A stretch of 64,000 bases of DNA, from contig JAJRRA010000091.1 in assembly GCA_024279945.1 (NCBI GenBank), forward strand, positions 1-64,000, written 5' to 3'. Numbering within the stretch: the stretch's first letter is position 1; every line of letters starts with the position of its first letter. Positions 16,925 to 25,002 of this stretch are shown here, piece after piece. The notes beneath the pieces were generated by a model. It was not told the DNA's origin. It ran no database searches and saw nothing but the letters and a program-made list of their open reading frames with translations. Source of the DNA: Gammaproteobacteria bacterium (lineage in GTDB: Bacteria; Pseudomonadota; Gammaproteobacteria; Xanthomonadales; SZUA-36). The translations under genes and the position numbers were made by a program.

Positions 16925-17458
16925 ATGGAAATCAAGAAAATCCATCACGTTGCCTATCGCTGCAAGGATGCAAAGGAGACGGTTGAGTTTTACCGTGACA
17001 TGCTGGACATGGACCTGGTGCTGGCAATTGCCGAAAACGAGGTTCCCAGCACCAAAGAACCCGATCCCTACATGCACATTTTCCTCGATGCCGGGCAGGG
17101 CAACGTGCTGGCCTTTTTTGAGATCCCCAACTCGCCGCCGATGGGCCGGGATGAAAATACCCCTAGCTGGGTGCAGCACATCGCTTTTGAACTCGGCAGC
17201 ATGGACGAACTGCTGTCAGCCAGGGAGCGGATTGCAGCGGCCGGCATCGATGTGATCGGACCGGTCGATCATCATATTTTCAAATCTATCTACTTTTTTG
17301 ATCCCAGTGGACACCGCCTCGAACTGGTCGCCAACGTGGAGCGCCCCGGCGCCCTGGAAAAACTGCACGAAGTCGCGCCCGATATGATCGAGGAATGGAG
17401 CCGGACCAAACGGGCTCCGCGCCACGCGGCCTTCCTGCATGAGGATGAGTTCAGCTAG
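16925..17458 (+). CDS. VOC-family metalloprotein
   Basis: This is a 177-residue protein with one pair of VOC beta-alpha-beta repeats. Likely metal ligands are His in IHHVAYR, Glu in LAFFEIPN, His in VQHIAFE and Glu in HRLELVAN. The fold is shared by glyoxalases, extradiol dioxygenases and epimerases, so activity cannot be assigned. Its position right after hppD hints at a role in aromatic catabolism. It converges on the deacylase gene (13-bp gap). Confidence 0.82.
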   Translation: MEIKKIHHVAYRCKDAKETVEFYRDMLDMDLVLAIAENEVPSTKEPDPYMHIFLDAGQGNVLAFFEIPNSPPMGRDENTPSWVQHIAFELGSMDELLSARERIAAAGIDVIGPVDHHIFKSIYFFDPSGHRLELVANVERPGALEKLHEVAPDMIEEWSRTKRAPRHAAFLHEDEFS

Positions 17459-17471
17459 GATCTTGTGGGTG

Positions 17472-19145
17472 TTATTTTTTCCACCCAATCCAGCCGGGCC
17501 CGTGGATGGCGCGTCCCGGTGTCGCTCCGGTGTGTTTGCCGTTACGCACAACCGGCACGCCGTTGACCAGTACGTAGGCGACACCTGTGGCGTATTGATG
17601 TGGATCATCGAAGGTCGCATGATCCTGAATGGTGTCCGGATCGAAAATGGTGATGTCTGCGAAATAGCCGGGTACCAGTCGGCCCCGTTCACGGATATTC
17701 AGGGTTTGCGCCGGCAGCAGCGTCAGGCGGCGGATGGCTTCTTCCAGTGGAATAACCTTTTCATCACGGACGTATTTGGCGAGCAGGCGGGCCACGTTGC
17801 CGTAGGTGCGCGGATGCACGCTGCTTTCAAGGGCCTTGCCCTCGGCGGCCGGGGCGGCGGCATCGGAACCGAACATCACCCAGGGCTGGCGGATCTGTTT
17901 CCGGATATTATCTTCGGACATAAGGAAGTATACGGTCTCAACGCGTGAGCCGTCTTCGATGACGAGATCAATGATCGTGTCCAGGGGATCCTGTTCCCGA
18001 TCAGCGGCTACCTCGGCCAGCGTCTTGCCCGTATATTTTCTGAGTTTTTCATTCTTGAAATCGATGAACATCATGCCGTCCGGACCGGCAAAATAGCCGA
18101 GGTTTTCCCAGTCCTGGGCATTGGTTGCCATTTCGGCTTTCACTCGCGCCCGGATTTCCGGGTCCTGCAAGCGCTCGGTCCACTTATCGTAACCGCCCGC
18201 TTGCACCCAGGTCGGCATCGATGCATCCAGGCCGGTGGCCCCGGCAATATAGGTGTACATATCCGCCGTCACCGGGATGCCTTCCTTGCGGAGTACTTCA
18301 ATCTTGTCGATGGCGGTATCCATTTTGTACCAGTTCGGTTGTCCCCCGGCTTTGAGGTGATGAATTTTGACCGGCAGTTTCGCTTCGCGCCCAATCAACA
18401 GTATCTCGTCAAGGGCCTCGATGAACTGATTGGCTTCGCTGCGGATATGGGCGGTGAAAATGCCGCCGTAAGACGCTGCGACTTTGGCGAGTTCGATCAG
18501 TTCCGGGGTCTCTGCATAGGTAGCGGGCGCGTAGATAAGCGCAGTCGTCAGGCCAAAGGCGCCGTCCTGCATGGCCTCGCCGACCTGTGTTTTCATGGCT
18601 TCGAGCTGTTCCGGCGTCGGGTCCACGTCATCCATGCCGATGATGTTCATGCGTACCGTGGCGGCGGATACGAAGGTACCGAAGTTGGGCGCCACGCCAC
18701 CGGTTTCAACCACTTCCAGGAATTCACCCAGCCGGGTCCAGCTCAGTTCGACGCCCTCTTCGGGAAACAGACCACTCCAGTATTGGGCTGTCCGTTTTGT
18801 GAGAGGACTCAACGAAATCTCGCTAAGGACCTCGAAGGTCACCCCTTGCAGCACGTCGCTCTTGGCCCGGCCGTCACTGATCAGCGACAGGTGCGCATGG
18901 CTCATCATATTGAAAAAGCCGGGTGCAACGGCCAGACCGTCCGCGTCAATGTCCAGATCGGCGGAGCTTTCGGCAAACTGGCCGATGGCAACAACGCGAT
19001 CACCCCTGATGGCGACGTCCGCAGCATATCCCGGCGCACCGCTGCCGTCGTAAACTGTGCCGTTACGGATCAGCACATCATAGTCAGCGGCATGTGCTGT
19101 GTTTACGGCCAGGATCATAAGAAAACTGAAGATTACGCGGTGCAT
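17472..19145 (-). CDS. N-acyl-D-amino-acid deacylase-like amidohydrolase, secreted
   Basis: This 557-residue amidohydrolase has a Sec signal peptide ending NTAHAAD. The metal motif SHAHLS replaces the more usual HSHDD; IHHLKAGG and FGSDAAAPA give the later His and Asp ligands. It is a distant paralogue of the lipoprotein at 10273-11841. The atypical first metal motif and the absence of the usual Cys-containing segment after GVT make the exact substrate doubtful. A periplasmic location is expected. Confidence 0.82.
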   Translation of the reverse strand: MHRVIFSFLMILAVNTAHAADYDVLIRNGTVYDGSGAPGYAADVAIRGDRVVAIGQFAESSADLDIDADGLAVAPGFFNMMSHAHLSLISDGRAKSDVLQGVTFEVLSEISLSPLTKRTAQYWSGLFPEEGVELSWTRLGEFLEVVETGGVAPNFGTFVSAATVRMNIIGMDDVDPTPEQLEAMKTQVGEAMQDGAFGLTTALIYAPATYAETPELIELAKVAASYGGIFTAHIRSEANQFIEALDEILLIGREAKLPVKIHHLKAGGQPNWYKMDTAIDKIEVLRKEGIPVTADMYTYIAGATGLDASMPTWVQAGGYDKWTERLQDPEIRARVKAEMATNAQDWENLGYFAGPDGMMFIDFKNEKLRKYTGKTLAEVAADREQDPLDTIIDLVIEDGSRVETVYFLMSEDNIRKQIRQPWVMFGSDAAAPAAEGKALESSVHPRTYGNVARLLAKYVRDEKVIPLEEAIRRLTLLPAQTLNIRERGRLVPGYFADITIFDPDTIQDHATFDDPHQYATGVAYVLVNGVPVVRNGKHTGATPGRAIHGPGWIGWKK

Positions 19146-19246
19146 GGAGTGCTCCCTTTTTTGGCGACATTTAGATGGGACAGACGTGCCGAACGGTGAA
19201 GTTTACTATAGGCTAAGCTTGAAGAAGATGGCTCAGGGGTCCGTAA

Positions 19247-20536
19247 ATGAAAAAGATTGTCGCCCGTCTGGAAGCGCTGTTCAAAGGTATGGCATTCGAC
19301 TGCCATGCCTGTGGCCAGTGTGTGCTGTCGCAGACTGGTATCGTTTGTCCGATGAGTTGCCCGAAAGGACTGCGCAATGGGCCCTGTGGCGGCACAGTTA
19401 ACGGCTTGTGTGAAGTCTATCCGGACAAGCAGTGTGTCTGGGTGCGAATTCATGAGCGCGTGGCGAAGGGGTCCCTGGACTTACCGATCCTGTTGCCGAC
19501 TCCGGACAATGCGCTGATACACACTTCTTCCTACCTTAACCGCTTGCGGGGGCATGACAAATACGGGCGTACGCCGGTCACCTACCCGGATCTTGGCGTA
19601 GAACGGACCCGTCAGCCGCTGCAGACCGGGTCGCTGCTGGAAGCGAAGCTGAAAGCGGGTGAGTTTGTTCGTAGTTGTGAGATACACTCGCCACGCGATG
19701 GCAACCTTGATGGAGTTCGGCGTCTCGCGGGGATTCTGGGACCACACTTTGATGCCATCAATGCTTCTGCATTTCTCAACGGCAAACCTTCGCTGCCTTC
19801 ACCACGGGTCGCGGCGGAACTGAAGAAACTTGGCGTTGACGCGATCTGCCAATCGACCTGTCGCGATCACACCAAAACCACCTTCATTTCCGAGATCATT
19901 CACAATCACAGTAACGACGTGAGCAACGTGTTGTGCCTGACCGGTGACTCCTACGCCACCCTGCCCCGGATTCAGCAGGTATGGGACATGGATTCATCCC
20001 TGATGATCTTTGAAGCCCGCCATTTGCGCGAAACCGGCCGGGTTCATTTCACCGGTGAGGAAGTCAAAACCCTGCCACGGCCTTTTATCGGCGGTGCGAT
20101 CAATCCCTTCACCCAGCCTGAGAATATTCCGATCCACCGGCTGAAACAAAAGGTCGCCGCCGGCGCAGATTTTATTCAGACGCAGTTGATCTTTGACCTC
20201 GATGTGTTCCGCGCTTTCATGGCGCGGGTGTGCGATGAAGGGCTGGACGACGACGTGTTTATCCTGGCTGGGGTTCCGGTGGTCACTTCCAAAGCGGCTC
20301 CCCAGTTCATCCCGACCATTCCCGGCGTACACTGCCCGCAGGAGATACTCGATCGCCTGGCCGCAGCACCAGATCCGCAGCGCGCAGGCCTGACGATGGC
20401 GGCAGAGTGGATATCTCAGCTCCGCCAGATAAAGGGGGTGAGTGGCATTCACCTGATGCTGCTGGGCCCGGATCATACGGTATTGCCCGAACTGGTCGAA
20501 AATCTGCCGCGTTCCGGAAGCAGTCCCAAATCTTGA
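19247..20536 (+). CDS. Methylenetetrahydrofolate reductase with N-terminal MetV-like Cys domain
   Basis: In this 429-residue protein the first 55 residues hold a Cys-rich MetV/MTHFR_C-type domain (CHACGQCVLSQTG, then CPKGLRNGPCGG). The rest is a MetF-type barrel with LCLTGD and GGAINPFTQP. Here the order is MetV-like then MetF, fused in one chain. The protein is expected to interconvert methyl-H4folate and methylene-H4folate, with electrons entering through the iron-sulfur or zinc domain. AGGGG precedes the ATG. It is the first gene of the corrinoid methyl-transfer cluster. Confidence 0.87.
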   Translation: MKKIVARLEALFKGMAFDCHACGQCVLSQTGIVCPMSCPKGLRNGPCGGTVNGLCEVYPDKQCVWVRIHERVAKGSLDLPILLPTPDNALIHTSSYLNRLRGHDKYGRTPVTYPDLGVERTRQPLQTGSLLEAKLKAGEFVRSCEIHSPRDGNLDGVRRLAGILGPHFDAINASAFLNGKPSLPSPRVAAELKKLGVDAICQSTCRDHTKTTFISEIIHNHSNDVSNVLCLTGDSYATLPRIQQVWDMDSSLMIFEARHLRETGRVHFTGEEVKTLPRPFIGGAINPFTQPENIPIHRLKQKVAAGADFIQTQLIFDLDVFRAFMARVCDEGLDDDVFILAGVPVVTSKAAPQFIPTIPGVHCPQEILDRLAAAPDPQRAGLTMAAEWISQLRQIKGVSGIHLMLLGPDHTVLPELVENLPRSGSSPKS

Positions 20537-20551
20537 GTATTGAGTAAGGGC

Positions 20552-21703
20552 ATGAATACAGGCATAGATGACAAAGAGGCACTTTTTGCGACCCGGCGAC
20601 GCCGCATCGAGAAAACCATTGCGCTGGAAGCTGTTGATCGCATCCCGACTGCATTCATGGGCATGGCGTTCGCACCGCGTTACATGGGCATGTCAATTGC
20701 GGATTTCTGTGAAGTACCGGAGAACCGTACCGAGGTCACCCTGGCAGCCATGGACAAGCTCGGTGCGGATGTGTGGGACGGCATCAACGCACTGCCCTGC
20801 GGGCGGATTGTTCCCTCGCTGACCGACCTGTGGCTGTCCCGCATCGCCGCCCCGGGCAGAGAACTTCCCGAGGACAGCTTGTGGCAGGTCCAGGAAGCCG
20901 AGGTGATGAAGCCGGAAGACTACGACGTGATCCTGGAACAGGGCTGGCGAGCCTTTCTCCAGGGCTACTACCTGCGTGTCATCGATGTGGATGAGCTCAG
21001 GGAGAGCCGGGCCTGGGTGCGTAATAACGTCAAGCAGGTCATCCGCAGATGCCGCGAGCACGCCTATGTGCCGATTTCTTTCGGTGGCACCTCCATTCCT
21101 TTTGAGTACCTGTGTGGCGGCAGGTCGATGGGGCGCTTCTATATTGACCTGTACCGCCATAAGGACAAGGTCAAAGAAGTCATGGATGTCATGATGCCGC
21201 ATATGATCCGCGATGGAATCCGCACCGCTGAGGTGTCCGGCATAGCTGCGGTTTGGGTGGGTGGCTGGCGCTCGGCCAGTTCCCTGATTGCGCCGAAAAT
21301 CTGGAATGAACTGGTGTTTCCCTATTTTGTCGAGTTGACTCATGCACTGGCCGATCAGGGAATTGTTTCTGTATTGCATTTTGACCAGGACTGGGGCCGT
21401 GATCTCGAACGCTTTAAAGAGCTGCCGGCAAAGATGTGCCTGCTCAACGCGGACGGCATGACTGACCTGCGTAAGGCAAAGAAAATCCTCGGGGATCACA
21501 TGGCGATCATGGGAGATGTACCCTCCAGCCTGCTTTCCTCCGGCAGCCCCGAAGAGGTGGTGACTTACATTCGTGAGTTGATCCGGGACGTCGGCCCGAC
21601 CGGCCTGATTCTCTGTCCGGGCTGCGATGCGCCGATCAATGCAAAACCTGAAAACATGGAAGCGATGGTAGCTGCCAGCAGAGAATATGGGAGTACAGCA
21701 TGA
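20552..21703 (+). CDS. UroD-family corrinoid methyltransferase
   Basis: The protein is about 383 residues and belongs to the uroporphyrinogen decarboxylase-like family, which includes MtaA, CmuA-type and O-demethylase methyltransferases. The probable zinc-site residues are His in LHFDQDWGR and Cys in LILCPGCDAPI near the C-terminus. The heme-pathway HemE signature is absent. It overlaps the corrinoid gene (ATG within ATGATG at 21700), so it most likely moves a methyl group from an unknown donor to that protein's cobalt. A TTG at 20540 is an alternative start. Confidence 0.85.
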   Translation: MNTGIDDKEALFATRRRRIEKTIALEAVDRIPTAFMGMAFAPRYMGMSIADFCEVPENRTEVTLAAMDKLGADVWDGINALPCGRIVPSLTDLWLSRIAAPGRELPEDSLWQVQEAEVMKPEDYDVILEQGWRAFLQGYYLRVIDVDELRESRAWVRNNVKQVIRRCREHAYVPISFGGTSIPFEYLCGGRSMGRFYIDLYRHKDKVKEVMDVMMPHMIRDGIRTAEVSGIAAVWVGGWRSASSLIAPKIWNELVFPYFVELTHALADQGIVSVLHFDQDWGRDLERFKELPAKMCLLNADGMTDLRKAKKILGDHMAIMGDVPSSLLSSGSPEEVVTYIRELIRDVGPTGLILCPGCDAPINAKPENMEAMVAASREYGSTA

Positions 21704-22335
21704 TGTTGGAACCACTGGTAACCGCACTGGCCGATCTGGAAGAGGACCGGGTTCTCGATATCGTCGGCGAAGCGCTGAATGAAGGTGCCGAGCCACTGAG
21801 CATATTGCAGGCTTGCCAGCGGGGCATGACCGAAGTCGGGGATCGTTTCGAGAAAAAGGAATATTTCGTTTCCGACCTGATGATGTCGGGGGAAATATTC
21901 AAGCAGGTGGGCCTGATCCTGGAACCGCATCTCAAGTCTTCGACCCGAATCAGCGGCGGTGCGGTCGTTATCGGTACGGTTCAGGGCGATATACATGACA
22001 TCGGTAAAGACATTGTCGTCAATATGCTTAAATCGGCAGACCTTGATGTGACCGACCTGGGTGTCGATGTTCCGCCGGCCCGGTTTATTGACGCGCTCAG
22101 GGAAACCGATGCCAGTGTGCTGTGCATGTCGGGCCTGCTGACGTTGGCTTTCGACTCAATGAAGGAAACCATTCATGAGGTCACGGATGCAGGCCTGCGC
22201 GACAAAGTCAGGATCATGGTCGGTGGCGGACCGGTTAACAACTTGGTATGCGAGGTCGTGGGGGCGGATGACTGGGGCGCCGATGCCCAGGCGGCGGTTC
22301 GGCTGGCGAAAAGCTGGCTGGAGGTCGGCGCCTGA
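21700..22335 (+). CDS. Corrinoid (B12-binding) methyl carrier protein
   Basis: This 211-residue protein has an N-terminal helical cap domain (methionine-synthase B12-binding type). The cobalamin domain follows, with GDIHDIGKDIV (DxHxxG, the His being the lower cobalt ligand), then SGLLTLAFDSM and GGGPVN. It resembles MtaC/MtbC/MtvC-type carriers. It is translationally coupled to the UroD-family enzyme before it and is followed three bases later by its likely reactivase. Confidence 0.95.
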   Translation: MMLEPLVTALADLEEDRVLDIVGEALNEGAEPLSILQACQRGMTEVGDRFEKKEYFVSDLMMSGEIFKQVGLILEPHLKSSTRISGGAVVIGTVQGDIHDIGKDIVVNMLKSADLDVTDLGVDVPPARFIDALRETDASVLCMSGLLTLAFDSMKETIHEVTDAGLRDKVRIMVGGGPVNNLVCEVVGADDWGADAQAAVRLAKSWLEVGA

Positions 22336-22338
22336 GTC

Positions 22339-24186
22339 GTGCCGGGCGATTCAATCACAATTACTTTCCAGCCCGTCGGCACACGGGTGGTGGTCAGCGC
22401 CGGTTCCACGGTGCTCGAAGCGGGCCGGGAGGCCGGCCTGATCCTGGCCGCTAACTGCGGCGGTAATGGCCTTTGCGGACGCTGCCGGGTGAGCGTGCTG
22501 GGTGAAAACATCCCCGCAGCCACAGAGGTGGAATGCAGTGTCTTGAGCCGCGAGGAGATTGACGCGGGTCAGCGGCTGGCGTGCAGGGCGCGTTTGCCGG
22601 GTGATACGGCGGTACACGTTCCGCGGACCACACTGGGCAACCAGCAAAGGCTGCAACTGGATGGAGAGAAAAAAAACGTAAGGCTTGACGCTTGCGTGCG
22701 CCGTCACCCCATCGAGGCCCTCGCTCCATCGTTGGACGACAGCTTGTCCGATTTTAGCCGGGTGGCACAGATACTGAACTCGGAACCAGGGCGCCAGACC
22801 CGGTGGCATGCAAGCATCCGTACCATCCGCAGGCTCTCACGACTGGCTCGCGAATCCGCCTGGCGATTCACCGTATTCAGCCGGGGCGATGAAGTCATCG
22901 GTTTCACCGGGGCAGGTAAACACCCACTGGGTGTGGCGGTTGATCTCGGTTGCACCAAAATTGCGGCCTATCTGCTTGATCTGGAAAACGGCGATCAGCT
23001 TGCCGCCTGCGGCATTCCCAACCCGCAAATCTCTTATGGTGAAGACCTGATCAGCCGCCTGGTTCTGGCGCGCCAGGGCCGGGAGAAGTCGCTGGAGCTG
23101 GCCCGCGCCGTGCAGCGGGGGATAACAGAGCTGATCGAGAGCCTGGCAGATCAAGCCAACGTTGAACTCAGCCAAATCGCGGATATCTGCATTGTGGGCA
23201 ATACCGCGATGAGTCACCTTCTGCTCGAACTGCCGGTCGATGGGCTGCTGGCGGCGCCGTTCATTGCCGCCACCGCCTCGGCTGTGGATGCCCGGGTCCG
23301 GGAGATCGGTATCGACTTGCCCAACGACATCTGTATGCATGTGCTGCCGGCAATCGGCGCGTTTGTCGGCGCCGACCACGTTGCGATGATACTTGCCAAC
23401 GGCCTGCATCGCAGTAGCCACGTGGCCCTGGGGATCGATATCGGCACCAATACCGAGATCGTGTTACACAAGCCTGATCGAGAGTTGCTGCTGATCGCAT
23501 CCTGCCCGTCCGGGCCGACTTTTGAAGGCGGGCATATCCGTCACGGGATGCGCGCAGCGCCCGGTGCGATTGAGAGGGTTCTATTCACGGAGGATAGCCT
23601 TGCTGTGAAAACCATTGATGATCTGCCACCCATCGGCTTGTGCGGGTCCGGCGTGATCGATGCGATTGCCCAACTCCGCCAGACCGGTGCGATCGACTAC
23701 CGGGGCCATCTGCAGGCCGGTCAGCCACGGGTCCGCCAGGGTGAGTTGGGTAACGAGTATGTGCTGGTCGAGGCCAAAGACAGCGGACACGGCAAGGACA
23801 TCGTCATCACCCAGCAGGACATCAGTGAAGTCCAGTTGGCCAAGGCTGCGGTCGCAGCCAGCATCAAAACGCTGCTGAGATTGTCGAATACCCGGGAGGA
23901 GGAGATCGGGGAAATGGTGCTGGCCGGGGCTTTTGGCACCTACCTGGATGTGGACAGTTCCGTTGCCATTGGCCTGCTGCCGAAACTTCCCAATGCGAGC
24001 TGTATCCAAGCCGGTAATTCTGCCGGTACCGGCGCGAAGATGGCGCTGGTCTCCCGCACGATGCGTGATGAGGCCGGCCAGATCGCACGGCGTGCGGTGA
24101 GAATAGAACTGAAGCAACAAAAAGACTTCAATCGCGAACTGGCGCTGGCTACCCGTTTTCCCGGAAACGAGGATGAAAAGGAATAA
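22339..24186 (+). CDS. RACE-type reductive activator of corrinoid protein
   Basis: This 615-residue protein begins (GTG start) with a plant-type [2Fe-2S] ferredoxin domain (CGGNGLCGRC, later LACRAR). A linker leads to an ASKHA ATPase-like domain with AVDLGCTKIA, GIDIGTNTEI, LCGSGVIDAI and LAGAFGTYLD. Such proteins (AcsV/RACE family, DUF4445) use ATP and a low-potential electron to return inactive Co(II) corrinoid to Co(I). Its position between the carrier and methyl-H4folate methyltransferase genes supports that job. Confidence 0.92.
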   Translation: MPGDSITITFQPVGTRVVVSAGSTVLEAGREAGLILAANCGGNGLCGRCRVSVLGENIPAATEVECSVLSREEIDAGQRLACRARLPGDTAVHVPRTTLGNQQRLQLDGEKKNVRLDACVRRHPIEALAPSLDDSLSDFSRVAQILNSEPGRQTRWHASIRTIRRLSRLARESAWRFTVFSRGDEVIGFTGAGKHPLGVAVDLGCTKIAAYLLDLENGDQLAACGIPNPQISYGEDLISRLVLARQGREKSLELARAVQRGITELIESLADQANVELSQIADICIVGNTAMSHLLLELPVDGLLAAPFIAATASAVDARVREIGIDLPNDICMHVLPAIGAFVGADHVAMILANGLHRSSHVALGIDIGTNTEIVLHKPDRELLLIASCPSGPTFEGGHIRHGMRAAPGAIERVLFTEDSLAVKTIDDLPPIGLCGSGVIDAIAQLRQTGAIDYRGHLQAGQPRVRQGELGNEYVLVEAKDSGHGKDIVITQQDISEVQLAKAAVAASIKTLLRLSNTREEEIGEMVLAGAFGTYLDVDSSVAIGLLPKLPNASCIQAGNSAGTGAKMALVSRTMRDEAGQIARRAVRIELKQQKDFNRELALATRFPGNEDEKE

Positions 24187-24191
24187 TCAGC

Positions 24192-24992
24192 ATGATGATC
24201 ATCGGTGAAAAGATCAATGGCACACGCAAACAGGTCGGCGCCGCCATACGGGATCGCGACACGGCGTTCATAGAATGCCTCGCGCTGGAGCAGGTCGAGG
24301 CCGGCGCCCACTACCTGGATGTCAATGCCGGCACTTCATCGGAAAGAGAGGCAGATGACCTGGTCTGGCTGGTACAGACCGTGCAGCAGGCCGTCACGGT
24401 TCCACTGTGCCTGGACAGTCCGCGCGCGGGGACCCTGCAAGCTGCAATCAGGGTGGTTGAACGCCAAGCGATGATCAACTCCATCAGCGGTGAACCGGAT
24501 CGCCTGGAGCAGGTGCTGCCACTGGTGGCCGAGCAGCAGTGCCCGGTGATTGTCCTCGCACTGGATGACCAGGGTATTCCAAAAACCGTGGAAGACCGCC
24601 TGAAAATTATCGAGCACGTGGTCAAGGCGACTCGCGCCTCCGGTGTTGCCGATGACAAGCTTTACATCGACCCCCTGATCATGGCGATATCCACTGCCGA
24701 TGATGCCGGCCTGATTGCTTTTGATACCATGCGTCGCGTGCGTGAACTGTACCCGGAAGCTCATCTCACCGGAGGGCTGAGTAATATTTCCTTCGGCGCC
24801 CCGGCCAGAAAATACATTAACCAGGCTTTCCTGGTCCTGGCGATTGAGGCGGGCATGGATTCCGCGATCATGGATCCCTCGTCACCCGGCATCGCCCCTC
24901 TTTTACTTGCGGCACAAGCCGTTCTGGGCCGTGACCGCTTTTGCAACCGGTACAATCGCGCTTACCGTGCCGGTAAATTTGGATCACCGTAA
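24192..24992 (+). CDS. Methyltetrahydrofolate:corrinoid methyltransferase
   Basis: This 266-residue pterin-binding TIM barrel (AcsE/MtvA type) carries IIGEKINGTR, HYLDVNAGT, PLCLDSP, YIDPLIMAIS and LTGGLSNISFG. It is expected to transfer the methyl group from the corrinoid protein to H4folate. It begins five bases after the activator gene. With the upstream MetF/MetV-like protein, this completes a route from a methyl donor to methylene-H4folate. Confidence 0.93.
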   Translation: MMIIGEKINGTRKQVGAAIRDRDTAFIECLALEQVEAGAHYLDVNAGTSSEREADDLVWLVQTVQQAVTVPLCLDSPRAGTLQAAIRVVERQAMINSISGEPDRLEQVLPLVAEQQCPVIVLALDDQGIPKTVEDRLKIIEHVVKATRASGVADDKLYIDPLIMAISTADDAGLIAFDTMRRVRELYPEAHLTGGLSNISFGAPARKYINQAFLVLAIEAGMDSAIMDPSSPGIAPLLLAAQAVLGRDRFCNRYNRAYRAGKFGSP

Positions 24993-25002
24993 AAATCTGC
25001 TA

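Noticed and set aside
18201-19199. 332-residue plus-strand ORF opposite the deacylase
   Set aside because: Shadow of a high-GC gene; the minus-strand frame has a signal peptide and amidohydrolase motifs.
20552-21703. HemE, uroporphyrinogen decarboxylase of heme synthesis
   Set aside because: Lacks the HemE N-terminal signature and is coupled to a corrinoid protein; methyltransferase branch is preferred.
20693-21796. 367-residue minus-strand ORF opposite the UroD-family gene
   Set aside because: Antisense shadow; the plus-strand frame carries the enzyme motifs.
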